From NCBI GenBank assembly GCA_022009915.1, contig CP091730.1, positions 1,426,001-1,490,000 of the forward strand: a DNA stretch of 64,000 bases, written 5' to 3'. This document shows, piece after piece, positions 1 to 9,259 of this stretch. A program made the position numbers and the translations under genes. The stretch is from Alistipes putredinis (lineage in GTDB: Bacteria; Bacteroidota; Bacteroidia; Bacteroidales; Rikenellaceae). Position 1 is the stretch's first letter. Every line of letters starts with the position of its first letter. The notes below the pieces were generated by a model. That model did not search any database. It was not told the origin of the DNA and was given only the letters and a program-made list of their open reading frames with translations.

Positions 1-2
1 CA

Positions 3-371
3 ATCAAGGAACAGTTGAGCGCGTACTATACCAAAGCCGGAGTGACGCCCCAGACCTGCACGATTCAGTTCCGCAAGAACGGCAAATTCGTCGCAAAGGC
101 TTCCCAGCATGAAATCGAAGGTCGTTACTCGTACAATGCCGCTTCGGGTGCATTGTCGGTAACCGCGACCGTGGAGAGTCTGGGCACGCGCACTTTCATC
201 GGCAAGGTGACAGGAACGGGCAATGCGATAAGCGTCACGTTCGAGTCTGCGAAAGTGGCGGCCGTCGCCCGCGAGGTTCCGTCCGTGAACAGCGATTCGC
301 GTCTCATGTCGCTTATCGGTCTTGTCGAGCAGTACAAGGGACTGTATGTGGGAGCGCAGCTCGTGAAGTGA
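3..371 (+). CDS. DUF4923-like lipocalin-type protein, C-terminal part
   Basis: The reading frame is already open at the left edge and ends with TGA at 369-371, so only about the last 122 residues are present and the true start lies outside the window. The residues alternate in the short beta-strand style of small lipocalin-like barrels: a GRYSYN turn, then stretches such as GALSVTATVESLGT and NAISVTFESAKVA, closing with LIGLVEQYKGLYVGAQLVK. This resembles the Bacteroidota DUF4923 family of putative secreted proteins. No signal peptide can be judged because the N-terminus is missing. The gene converges on the IbrB-like gene with a shared hairpin between them. The family assignment comes from memory of its C-terminal pattern, not from a search. 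Confidence 0.5.
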   Translation: MKEQLSAYYTKAGVTPQTCTIQFRKNGKFVAKASQHEIEGRYSYNAASGALSVTATVESLGTRTFIGKVTGTGNAISVTFESAKVAAVAREVPSVNSDSRLMSLIGLVEQYKGLYVGAQLVK

Positions 372-395
372 CTTGCGTGCACGGTGCATATAAGA

Positions 396-424
396 CGCCC
401 GCATTCCGTTACGGAATGCGGGCG
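396..424. terminator. bidirectional intrinsic terminator
   Basis: A perfect 13-bp GC-rich stem (396-408 with 412-424) closes on a 3-nt loop between two convergent genes. A T-rich tract follows it on the plus strand (426-444), so it suits termination of the DUF4923-like gene; it can also form on the minus-strand transcript. Confidence 0.8.
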
Positions 425-432
425 CTTTCGTT

Positions 433-973
433 TTATATTTTTTTCGCGATGCTGAATTCCTTGCCTGCGAAGAGTTCGGCAAGCCCTGTGATTTGTTTGA
501 GGCGCAGCAGTTCGTCGCGGTCCATTCCGATGTTGCTCATAATCCAACGGTCGGACATGCCGGCTTTCGTTAGCTCGGAGACTATTTCGCCTCATGAGTT
601 CTATGTTGTGCGTGCCGCGTGCGCGATTGTGGCGAATCGTCGAGGCCATGCGGTTGGAAATGTCCTTGCGTATGACGGCGACCGGCAACAGGCCTTTTTC
701 GCGTTCGTAAATGCGGCGAGAGGTTTTGAGCACCATGTAGCGGTGATAGCCGTCCACCAGCTCGTAAATGTCCTCCACAGGGTCGTGATAGCATACGCAC
801 GGCATGGTGTAGCCGTCCTCCCAGATGGACAGTTCTAAAAGTTTCATCTCGGGCGGGGCCACGATGTTGGGGTTGTAGCTGTTGGCTCTAACCTTTTCCA
901 CCGGAACTGCCCGTATGTCGTATACCGGACTTCGGAAGTCCTCATCGGTTTCGGTCGGATTGCAGGGATTCAT
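433..973 (-). CDS. IbrB-like ParB/Srx-fold nuclease-domain protein (frameshifted)
   Basis: A protein of about 179 residues in the ParB/sulfiredoxin superfamily. Visible ParB-type motifs are NPN near residues 34-36 and DGYHR at 74-78, the usual nucleotide-binding element. The reading frame breaks near 592, where one extra G follows the codons for HNIELM; after correction the protein continues as EIVSELTKAGMSDRWIMSN and ends KEFSIAKKI at 433. The 541-bp span (3n+1) agrees with a single insertion. Its start overlaps the end of the DUF3440 gene by 32 bp, which suggests translational coupling. Paired DUF3440 and ParB-like genes are known as IbrA/IbrB, named for regulators of immunoglobulin-binding genes in Escherichia coli; the biochemical function is not established. 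Confidence 0.75.
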
Positions 974-2287
974 ATTTTTCCATTATTTTGGCTCTGCGCT
1001 GCTTCTCTGTTTTGTTGGGCGAAAATCCCATGTATTTGCAGGCATGGTCGTTTTTCATGATACAGATGCAGATGCGTTTGAATGTCGGCACTGTTTGAAT
1101 TCCGGAATGTCCATATCATCGAGATAGTCCATGCGGACTGGCTTTTTATCCGTCCGGTAAGGGCTGCTGTCGCCGACTTCAATCTTTATTCCCGCATCTT
1201 TGAGTTTCGCTATTGTCGCCTCCGAGAGGCATCCTCCCTTTTCATGCCAGAAACGGATGCTGACGGAGAGTTTTTCCAAATAGTTGTCGCGCGTGCTTTC
1301 GGGCAGCGTGGAGAGCAGAAAACGCATGTAGCTCTCCCATGTCATGCCCTCGGGCAGATGCACCGACTGCCAGCCGACTGCCGACGTATTGCCGTAAATC
1401 GAGGCGAAATTCGCACCGTTCACGCGACCCAGCATGCGTCCCCACGTATCGGGGTCGATAGCTCGGTAAAGGTGCAGGCTCGCAAGAGCCGGAGAGATGA
1501 ACGGGCTGGCGACGCGCTGGCTTTCGAGCGGTACGCCGGCTTTATGGAAAATGTCGTACAGACGATTGTAGTCCCACCCGAATTTGCCGTTGGCCGTCCA
1601 TACGTCCGTTGTCAGCCAGTCGTATATCGGATAGGCATTGCATATCTCGCGCTCTCCGACCCAGCGGCGAATCCATGAGCGTCCATGGAACTTGTTGTAG
1701 CTGCGGTTGCTGTATATGCAACGCCAGCGATTGAAACTCTCCTGCGTGCGGATTCCTATAAGGCAGCAGGTGGCTTTTGCTCCTTTGCGCTCGTGCAGCC
1801 AGCTCGCGAACCGGCTCTGAAATTCGTAATCCCACATCTGCGGGTCGTAGAAGTCGAAATCCTTTGCGGTATAGCTGTTTTCGGGCATCGGCCTGACCCA
1901 TGCCTTGCGCATGCTCTCGTCCCACGGACGCCAGTACTGCTGGTACATGGAGGCGCTGGTCGAGACCTTGAACGGTACGCAGATGCGGTACACGTCCAAT
2001 ATATCGGCGTTGGATGCCAGAGTGCGGTCTATGTATTCGACGGTTTCCCTGTACTGAATCTCGTAGTCCATGTGGAAAACGCCTATCTTGCGTTTCAGAC
2101 CGTTGCGCCGGATGTAGTCGATGCAGAGGTTGAGCAGCACGCCGCTGTCCTTGCCGCCCGAAAAGGAGACGTATATGTTGTCGAACAAATCGAAGACGGC
2201 TTTGAGCCTTATCTGGGCTGCCTGATAGACGGTTATCGGATTAGCGGCCATAATTTCCGCGCTGCATTTTTCGTGTATAGCTTCCAC
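942..2287 (-). CDS. DUF3440 protein, IbrA-like, PAPS-reductase/PP-loop family (frameshifted near C-terminus)
   Basis: A protein of about 448 residues of the adenine-nucleotide alpha-hydrolase superfamily. The PP-loop SGGKDS is at residues 43-48 and directs ATP/AMP chemistry as in PAPS reductases and DndC-type proteins. The middle carries DUF3440-typical aromatic-rich sequence such as KATCCLIGIRTQESFNRWR. One A is missing from the run at 1094-1096; with it the protein continues as TVPTFKRICICIMKNDH and ends at TGA 942-944, and the 1346-bp span (3n+2) agrees. Two starts are possible: ATG 2287 overlaps the upstream gene by 55 bp, while ATG 2251 (MAANPITVYQ) overlaps by 19 bp and better matches the family N-terminus. 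It lies between the GNAT-like and IbrB-like genes in one operon. Confidence 0.85.
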
Positions 2288-2643
2288 TCTTTTACGGGAC
2301 TGAATCCGTTGGATTCGAAAACCGGAACGTGCCGCACCTGAGTGACGGATTGCAGGGTGTACTGTTCGCCGAAAAGCTGTATGGCTTCTTGCAACATCAG
2401 AGACAGCAGTTCCTCATCGTCGGAAGAGATGTAGTAGTTGTTGATTTTGGCGCATTTGCCTGAAATTTCAATCGGAATGAAACCTATCGCGGCACTGCCT
2501 TCCACCGCTACCAGCCATGTGTGGGAGCGCGAGGTATAGAACGGATAATTGTTGTTTTGCCTCAGTACGCTGCGTCTCATGACCAGCGGGGCCACCAGCG
2601 CATACAGTTTCTGGGAAGTACCTTCTATTTTCTCGATAGTCAT
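2233..2643 (-). CDS. GNAT-fold acetyltransferase-like protein
   Basis: An intact 136-residue reading frame. The sequence has the layout of a small GNAT domain: a strand with WLVAVEGSAAIGFIPIEI, then KINNYYISSDDEELLSLMLQEAIQLF (a strand followed by the long helix), and a closing VPVFESNGFSPVKEWKLYTK, where F-x-x-N-G-F is the common last element. The classic acetyl-CoA loop (R/Q-x-x-G-x-G/A) is degenerate, so catalysis is uncertain. It is first in a tight operon with the DUF3440 and IbrB-like genes, overlapping the former, so it probably works with them; substrate unknown. Confidence 0.55.
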   Translation of the reverse strand: MTIEKIEGTSQKLYALVAPLVMRRSVLRQNNNYPFYTSRSHTWLVAVEGSAAIGFIPIEISGKCAKINNYYISSDDEELLSLMLQEAIQLFGEQYTLQSVTQVRHVPVFESNGFSPVKEWKLYTKNAARKLWPLIR

Positions 2644-2733
2644 ACCCGTAAAGCGAAATTATCCTTTCAAGTTGGAAAAAGCGCGATTCCTGACGGCAAT
2701 GGCGCAGGCCGCTGTAAATCTCATCGATTATTG

Positions 2734-2741
2734 CAAATATA
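2734..2741 (-). promoter_or_regulatory. Bacteroidota-type -7 element for the GNAT/IbrA/IbrB operon
   Basis: Read on the minus strand this is TATATTTG, a full match to the known Bacteroidota -7 consensus TAnnTTTG. It lies about 90 nt upstream of the first start codon at 2643. A TTG-containing box lies roughly 20-25 nt further upstream. Start-site mapping is not available. Confidence 0.5.
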
Positions 2742-2847
2742 CGGCTTTCCATTTTATTTTTCAACAATTTTTACGCGATTGCCGTAAAAAGCCGGACTTC
2801 GAAAAGGCCGGCCCGTCATAAAATATCGGATGTAAATATTTGCAGTC

Positions 2848-5734
2848 CTATCTTTTACAGATACTCTTGTAGTCGCACCACTGGCAGGGTTTGTCGTCAT
2901 CGCATCTTGTAAAAAGGCTGCGTCGAGATCGAACATCGTGCGAAGCGTCTCCCCAAGCCGGCATTCGAACTCTTCGGCATAGTCGGAATAGAACCTGAGC
3001 GGCTGTTTCCGGCTCTTGTCTTCGATGAGCGGATTGTATTCGTCGCGATTCAGGTTGCGCACGTAATAGAGCATCGGAGTTACGCCGCATTTCTCCGAGC
3101 GGAAGAACATCATGGAGTATAGCAGCGTTTGCAGAACGGCCGAGATGCGCTGGTCCGATTTGCCGTTGAACAGAGCTTCCACGCTCTCGAACTTCTCTAC
3201 TATTCGGGCGGCGTCGCCTTTCGGAGCCCCTGTTTTGTAGTCGATGATATGCAGCGTGCCGTCCGCGGCGCGGTCTATCCTGTCCGCCTTGCCGGTGAAA
3301 ACCACCGTGCGTTTGCCTGCGGTGCTGTCGAACGTGTATTCGGTCTCTATTTCGCGTTCCAGAGCTTCGATAACGAAGTCTTCCTTTGCAGAGGCATCGA
3401 ACGGCAGTATCGAGCCTGCTATGTATCTGGTTATGGTGTTGAGGACCAGCAGCAGGTTCCCGTTCCAGTCTTGCTGCGGGACATGCTCTCCGTTGAAATA
3501 CATGGAGATTATGGCATCGTGCACGGCCGTATCTATTTGTTCGGAGGTAATGGCGCGGATTTTATCCCTCACGGCGGCGGTTCCTACGAGCGGCGTGTAG
3601 AGCCTTTCTCCATCGCATGATGCAGAATCGTTCCGAACATGGCGTTGTCCACCTCCTCGGAAAGTTCATCCGGAGCCTTGATTGCGGCTATCGCGCTGAA
3701 ATAGAATTTCAGCGGGCACTCCACGAACTTGAAAAGCTGTGTCGGCGACAGTCTCTTGTCCCCGCCGACGGTGTAGCGTTCCATTTTTGCCATTATTTCC
3801 GGCGTCTTTTCGACCACGATGGCCTTCACGGGCGTACTTTCGGCCCTTACGACCATTTCGCGGCGCACGACCTTGTGGGGCGATTCGAAATCGAGCTGGT
3901 GTATGTAGCGGCTCGGTTCGCCGGAGCTCTTGTCGTCGCTTGTCGAGCAGTAGACGAGGTCGATGCGCTCGGCCCGCTGGATGAGTCGGGCGAAGTAATA
4001 GGCGTACATGCTCTCCTGATGCTCGGGCGTGGGCAGGCCGTATGCCATGCGCAGACCGTATGGTATGAACGACGGCGACGAGCTCCGGTTGCCAGGGCAG
4101 CAGTCGTCGTTCATTGACAGAATCACTATGTTCTTGAAATCCAGTGCGCGTGTCTCCAAAAACCCATTATCTGCAAACCCTCCAACGGCATGCCCTCGAA
4201 CGGCACGGTGATGTTTTGCAGCATGCGTCGTAGCAGCGACGAGTATGTCTTTTCGGATATTTCGATGCCGCATGCCGCAATCGAATTGTCGGTGCGGGCT
4301 ATATTCTCGGCAATCAGACCGAGAATTTCGAGCCTTACAGTGCGTGCATGCCTGTCCTCCGAAGGCGGCGTATGCCGTGCCACGCAGGTTATGATTTCCG
4401 TAAGATATGCGGAAAGGGCCTGCCATCCTTCGCACGGTGCGAATATCTTTTCGAGCAGCGGCGTGTCGGCCAGTCTTTTGGCCGAAACGTATATGGACTG
4501 CGACTGTTTTATGGTTTTCGAGAGCTCGGCACACGTCTCCGTGTCCTGCTCGGCAACGAGCGGGTGGGACAGAAGCCCGCATACGTCGCTGTGATAGAAA
4601 ACCGTGGAGCCGTTTCTGGTCTTGCGGCGGTTTTGCAGCTCGATGAGTCTCTCTATCAGTGAGTAAGCCACCTCGCCGCGCAGCGGGTAGCCCATTGTGA
4701 TGTTTATTCTTTCTATGCTTTCGGGCAGCGAATGGAGCAGCGGTCGGAGCAGATTCTCGTCGGCGAGGATTATGGCCGTCTCGCGGTCGGCAGGTCTGCC
4801 GCTGCGCTCGCGTATCTCTTCTAAAAAGCCGTGCACGTATTTGCACTGCATCACGGACGACGGCGCCGAAATGCAGTTTATGGTTTTTCGGTTTGAGGAA
4901 ATTGTCGGTGCCGCCCGCAAGCGGTGCGCTCGGTGGAAATAGTTTGAGATTTTCGCGGATGAACGTTCCGGCCTCTTGCGCCGTATCGTCGAGATAGTAG
5001 CTGTCGTAGTCCCAGAAAAATCCACCGACGCCTCTCTGCGCAGGTAGTCGAAAATCTTTTTCTCGCAAAGGCTCAGTGCGTTGAATCCGACGATTGCGTA
5101 ACGTCTCTGCGGAAGCAGCTCGCTTTCGCCCGATTCGATTTTTTCAGCGGCGCAGCGGTGCATCATTCCGCTGTAAGCTATGCCCAGGCTCGGCAAGCCG
5201 CTCGCGGAACCGAGTGTAAATGGGATACAGCGTGCGCCAGATGTCGATGAATTCCGTCTGCTGGCGCGACAGATGTTCGCGGTCGGCGAAACTTTGCCAG
5301 AAACGGCGTATAATCTGCTTCTGTTCGTCTGTGAGGTAGTCCGCACGGTCTATTTCCCGCAATTCGCTCAGATTCGCCAGCAGCATGCGGGCGTCTATCA
5401 TGTATTTGTCGATAGCGTCGAAATCCGTTATCAGCATCTCGCCCCAATAGTAGAACGTGTCGAAATTCTCCTGCGGATGAAACTCTGAATATATGCGGAA
5501 CAATTCCGCGACAAGACGTATCCTGTCGCCGCTTCTCAGACCGCTTATCTGCTCGGCAACGGCATCGATGCTCAGCGTTCGCGGCTGCCACAGGGGCCGG
5601 TCGGCTATTTCGGAGAGCGCGTTGTTGAAAAACAGCGCCGAACGGCGGGACGGGAAAATCATGTACAGCTCGGATACTTCCTGTCCGTATTTGTCGTAGA
5701 GCCTTTGCGCGCAATCCGAGAGGAACCCTTTCAT
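2848..5734 (-). CDS. AddB-like PD-(D/E)XK nuclease / inactive helicase (multiple frameshifts)
   Basis: About 962 residues spread over several frames. The N-terminus (ELYMIFPSRRSALFFNNAL) matches the nucleotide-binding start of AddB/RexB-type subunits without a proper Walker A, as expected for an inactive helicase domain. The nuclease domain near the C-terminus shows LHIIDYKTG, the D...YK part of PD-(D/E)XK. Four cysteines for an Fe-S cluster are visible: FVECPLKFYF before the nuclease domain, and PCQWCDYKSIC at the very end. The last break is near 2911, where an A run is one base short; correcting it gives the stop at 2848. Product: DNA double-strand-break end processing together with an AddA helicase, which is not in this window. 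It begins 3 bp after the GIN-domain gene ends, so they are probably co-transcribed. Confidence 0.8.
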
Positions 5735-5737
5735 CCT

Positions 5738-6427
5738 CTATCGTCCTATGGAGTTTACGGCGGCTCCGGCGGCGGTTTTGCAGCGCAGTACGTCCGGTGC
5801 CCCCTTGTAGAATATCTTGGAGTTTTGCGCCGCGTCTATTATCATTCTCTCGGACGAAAAGACGTATGTCTCGGATTTAGTTCGTGCGTTTACCTCCATG
5901 CTTTTGGCCTCCAATTTACGGGTGTCCAGAACGCTTTTTCCGCGTACCTCTGCGGCAGCATACGCGCTCTTGCCGCTCAGAATGGCAACCGACTCTCCCG
6001 TAACCTTGACTTTGAGGTCCTTGCAGTCGATGTCCGCATTCAGATTGCTGCCGCCCTTGACTATGACGTCGAGCATCTTGCTGTATGCGTCGCTGCTTGC
6101 AATCACGTCGGCCCCATCGGCTATTATCGTCGTGATGCCGTCGCAATACACGGTGAGGACGGCTTTGTCGCCCTTGACGGGATAATTCATCTTGACGGCC
6201 AGACGGTCGGAACGGTTGCTCCATACGAAACTTTTGGCGTCGTTGCCGTTCAGCCGGACGGTCATGCTCGGACCCTTGCCGAGCTGTTGCGGCTTTATCT
6301 CGACGCTCAGATTGCCCGCCACACGAAGCGTCGAGAATGCGTCCAGTTCGAAAGTAAGCTCCCTGCCCCTGTGCGGCGGCCGTGTTGCAAATCACGGCTG
6401 CAAGGCATATCAGAAAAATCTCTTCAT
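5738..6427 (-). CDS. secreted GIN-domain (DUF2807) protein (frameshifted)
   Basis: About 229 residues. After two indel corrections the start is MKRFF followed by a hydrophobic stretch ending ICNTAAAQ, a signal peptide. The body is a chain of short beta-strands with runs such as LSVEIKPQQLGKGPSMTVRL, KMLDVIVKGGSNLNADIDCK and KVKVTGESVAILSGKSAYA, the right-handed helix pattern of the head GIN domain (DUF2807) found in Bacteroidota surface or periplasmic proteins. A T-run deletion near 6418 and a G insertion near 6365 cancel, and the span is a multiple of 3. Probable location is periplasm or cell surface; function unknown. Confidence 0.7.
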
Positions 6428-6559
6428 AATGCGTAAAAGTGTCGTCTTTGAAGATGCAAGGTACGAAATTTTGCGAAAAAAACTGCCGAGACGACTAAAA
6501 TCGGTTCGGGTTTTATTCTGCGGTTGCCTTATGCTATTTCTCTCGTCGGATATATTTCA

Positions 6560-6567
6560 TATATTTG
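6560..6567 (+). promoter_or_regulatory. -7 promoter element for the formate/nitrite transporter
   Basis: TATATTTG matches TAnnTTTG and lies 25 nt before the start codon at 6592. The upstream -33 box is weak. It is in the 164-nt divergent gap between the GIN gene and the transporter. Confidence 0.5.
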
Positions 6568-6591
6568 CCATAATACATATCGCATAATATT

Positions 6592-7386
6592 ATGAAACCT
6601 TTGTCTCCGGCCGAAATAGTAGACGCCGCATCCGATGCCGCAGTTGGCAAATCGTCTTTGAGCGTAACCAAGACTATGTTGCTGGCTTTTGCCGCAGGAG
6701 TATATATCGCTATGGGCGGAGCGCTCTCTATCGTGGCCGGATATGGATTCCCTGCCCTTTCTGCCGATAATCCGGCAGTGCAGAGGCTTCTCAGCGGAGC
6801 GGTGTTCCCGCTCGGGCTGATTCTCGTCGTGTTTGCAGGCGCCGAACTGTTTACAGGCAACAATGCCGTTATGATTCCGGCCCTTATGGATGGCCGTATA
6901 GGCGTGCGGCATGTGTTGAAGAACTGGGGACTGGTTTATGCGGGAAACTTTGCCGGCGCTTTGTTTTTCGCGTCGGTTATGGTTTACGCTTCGGGCATTT
7001 TTCGATGCGGGTCCGTGGGCGGAGGCGAGCAGAGGCATCGCCGAGACTAAGACTTCGCTGCCGTGGATGACCGTGTTTTTTTGCGCGGGGTGGGGGCCAA
7101 CTGGCTCGTTTGCCTTGCCGTGTGGCTGGGTATGTCCGCGAAAAACGCTTCGGGACGGATTATCGGTTTGTGGTTTCCGGTGATGGGGTTCGTCGCACTC
7201 GGCTACGAGCACAGCATCGCTAATATGTTTTTCATTCCGCTCGGAATGCTCTACGGCGCCGATGTAGGCTGCGCGGATTTTCTGCTGGGGAACCTTGTGC
7301 CGGCAACGCTCGGAAACATAGTCGGCGGCGCCCTGATGGTGGGCTGCTTCTATCGTTCGATATACGATAAAAAAGACTCCCGATAG
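6592..7386 (+). CDS. formate/nitrite transporter family protein (frameshifted)
   Basis: About 264 residues with the six-helix pattern of the FNT family (FocA/NirC), inner-membrane pentameric channels for small monovalent acids such as formate or nitrite. Visible family features are GALSIVAGYGFPALS, FPLGLILVVFAGAELFTGN and GANWLVCLAVW, the last being the conserved central motif also seen in FocA. The gene has an extra G near 6993-6995 (corrected to YASAFFDAGPWAE) and a missing T in the run near 7076-7083; the two cancel and the span is a multiple of 3. The substrate cannot be assigned from sequence and no pfl or nir gene adjoins. Confidence 0.85.
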
Positions 7387-7410
7387 GGACGCATGCCGTC
7401 GTATCGGGAG
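7377..7410. terminator. intrinsic terminator between convergent genes
   Basis: A 9-bp perfect stem (7377-7385 and 7402-7410) overlaps the transporter stop codon. It has A-rich sequence on the left and T-rich sequence on the right, so it can serve both the transporter and the convergent YebC gene. Confidence 0.65.
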
Positions 7411-7447
7411 CCGGAGTTTTCTTGAAACAGCGCGATGCGCTTACGTT

Positions 7448-8178
7448 TTATTCCTCTTCGTCTGTCTCTTTCATGTTGTGGTAGACGTTGGTCACATCGT
7501 CGTCCTCTTCGAGTTTCTCGATGAGTTTTTCGATAGCCTCTCTCTGCTCGGGAGTCACCTCCTTGATGTCGGTCGGAATGCGAGTGAACTCACCGCTGAT
7601 GATTTCGTAACCGTTGGTTTCCAGCCACTCCTGAATGCTGCCGTACGCGTCGAACGGAGCATAGACTGTTATGCCGTCCTCCTCGACATAGAATTCGTCC
7701 ACACCGAGGTCTATCATTTCGAGTTCCAGTTCGTCGGGATCGGCGCCTTTGGTGTTGGCGAACTTGAATACGCATTTGTGGTCGAACATGAAAGACACGC
7801 TGCCGCTGGTGCCCAGCGTTCCGCCGCATTTGTTGAAGTAGCTCCTCACGTTCGCCACGGTACGGGTGGTATTGTCGGTGGCCGTCTCCACGAGCATGGC
7901 GATTCCTGCCGGAGCATATCCCTCGTACACCATTTCCTTATAGTCGGCCGTATCTTTTTCCGTCGCCCGTTTGATTGCACGCTCGATGTTTTCCTTTGGG
8001 CATGTTCTCCGCCTTGGCGTTCTGAATCAGGATTCGCAGTCTGGTGTTGCCGCTCGGGTCCGGCCCCGCCGCCTTGACGGCTATTTCGATTTCTTTTTCC
8101 GAGTTTGGTGAACGTTCGGGCCATGTGTCCCCAGCGTTTGAATTTACGCGCTTTGCGGTATTCGAATGCTCTTCCCAT
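7448..8178 (-). CDS. yebC: YebC/PmpR family (TACO1-like) protein (frameshifted)
   Basis: About 242 residues. The N-terminus MGRAFEYRKARKFKRWGHMA and the region YEGYAPAGIAMLVETATDN followed by a GGTLGTSGSVSFMF stretch are hallmark YebC motifs. Members act in the cytosol as ribosome-associated factors that relieve polyproline stalling, or as transcription regulators in some bacteria. Two insertions, an extra G near 7996 and an extra A near 8097, split the N-terminal quarter; the 731-bp span (3n+2) agrees. The C-terminus is strongly acidic (KLEEDDDVTN, KETDEEE). It diverges from the TsaC gene. Confidence 0.9.
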
Positions 8179-8215
8179 ATTGTTTGCTTGTGTTATTATT
8201 TTCGGATTGATGCAG

Positions 8216-8242
8216 CAAAAATACAAAATTTTTCTAACTTTG
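8216..8242. promoter_or_regulatory. overlapping divergent promoters for yebC and tsaC
   Basis: On the plus strand TAACTTTG (8235-8242) fits the Bacteroidota -7 consensus and lies 21 nt before the TsaC start at 8264. On the minus strand TATTTTTG (8216-8223) fits the same consensus, 37 nt upstream of the YebC start. The two elements are 11 nt apart, so their polymerase footprints would overlap and the genes may be transcribed alternately. Confidence 0.55.
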
Positions 8243-8263
8243 CGTAAATTTTTGTTCGAAATT

Positions 8264-8827
8264 ATGAAACAGGAGGTGGCTCGGACCGTTCAGGTGTTGC
8301 GCGATGGCGGCATAATCGTCTATCCTACAGATACCGTATGGGGCATAGGATGCGATGCGACATGTCAGGCGGCGGTCGAAAGGATATATGCGCTGAAAAA
8401 CTCGGTGAACAAGCACAGCATGACCGTGCTCGCGGCCGACGAGGATATGGTCGCACGTTATACGAACCATGTGCCGCAGGCGGCTTGGGACCTGCTCGCG
8501 CTTTCCGACAAACCTCTTACGCTCATTCTGCCCGGGGCCCACGGCCTTGCCGAAGGGCTCGTGCCGGAAACCGGAACCGTAGGCGTGCGCATTCCGCAGC
8601 ACGAATTTTGCCATGCTGTGCTTCGTGCGCTCGGCCGTCCGATAGTCTCCACGTCTGCCAATATCTCGGGGTGCGGCGCCGCCCTGACGTTCGAGCAAAT
8701 AGACGAACGCATACTCGGCGGCGCGGACTACGTGGTTTCTCGACAGGCGGAGGGGCACCCGACAGGGAAGCCGTCGTCCATAATCTCGATAGGCGAGGGC
8801 GGAGAGTTCGAGATAATAAGGGAATAG
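8264..8827 (+). CDS. tsaC: L-threonylcarbamoyladenylate synthase (TsaC/Sua5/YrdC)
   Basis: An intact 187-residue cytosolic enzyme that makes threonylcarbamoyl-AMP from threonine, bicarbonate and ATP, the first step of the t6A37 tRNA modification. Visible motifs are YPTDTVWGIGCD at residues 20-31, KNSVNKHSM, and STSANISG in the second half, all characteristic of the YrdC fold. ATG 8264 was chosen because it follows the promoter and matches the family N-terminus; the frame continues further upstream only through the promoter. The length is that of the short TsaC form without the Sua5 C-terminal domain. Its pathway partner TsaE is also in this window. Confidence 0.92.
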   Translation: MKQEVARTVQVLRDGGIIVYPTDTVWGIGCDATCQAAVERIYALKNSVNKHSMTVLAADEDMVARYTNHVPQAAWDLLALSDKPLTLILPGAHGLAEGLVPETGTVGVRIPQHEFCHAVLRALGRPIVSTSANISGCGAALTFEQIDERILGGADYVVSRQAEGHPTGKPSSIISIGEGGEFEIIRE

Positions 8828-8843
8828 ATATAAAAGGGTATTT

Positions 8844-9251
8844 ATGGCAAGGACGGTAGAAATTCGATTCAGAAACGTTTCGACGACATAGACGTGTTCC
8901 ACCACGTCAATAACGGACACCAGCAGCAGTACTTCGATTTGGGAAAGACGCAACTCTACCGCGAAGTCATGGGCGTGGATATACTTTCGGACAACGTGCG
9001 CGTAATTACCGCCTCCACGAAAACCGACTATCTTTCGCAGGTGCTGTTCGACTACGATCTGCTTGTCAGCACCTCCGTGCCGCACGTGGGAAACAAAAGC
9101 ATGACCGTATATCAGGAGTCTGTATCGCATTATGCCCGACGGAAGCCGCTGCGTGCTTACGAAGAGCACTACGGTGCTTGTGGCGTTCGATTTCGCAGCC
9201 CAGCAGTCCGTACCCGTACCCGATAGCTGGCGCAAGGTCCTTTCGGAATAG
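8844..9251 (+). CDS. acyl-CoA thioesterase, hotdog (4HBT) family (frameshifted)
   Basis: About 135 residues. The start MARTVEI is followed after one missing base near 8867 by QKRFDDIDVFHHVNNGHQQQ, where the D-x-D-x-x-x-H-V-N-N pattern is the active-site signature of YbgC/4HBT thioesterases. A second indel, an insertion near 9133, returns the frame, and the protein ends STTVLVAFDFAAQQSVPVPD...LSE. Such enzymes hydrolyse acyl-CoA thioesters in the cytosol; the natural substrate is not evident. It follows TsaC by 16 nt and converges on ThiL with 8 nt between stops. Confidence 0.8.
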
Positions 9252-9259
9252 GACGCGGA

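Noticed and set aside
125..592. Basic arginine-rich extension of the IbrB-like protein
   Set aside because: It results from one extra G near 592; the alternative frame gives a sensible C-terminus ending before the terminator.
2468..2767. 99-codon minus-strand frame overlapping the GNAT-like gene and its promoter
   Set aside because: It reads through the -7 promoter element and in a different frame over the GNAT-like gene, whose translation has a better fold pattern.
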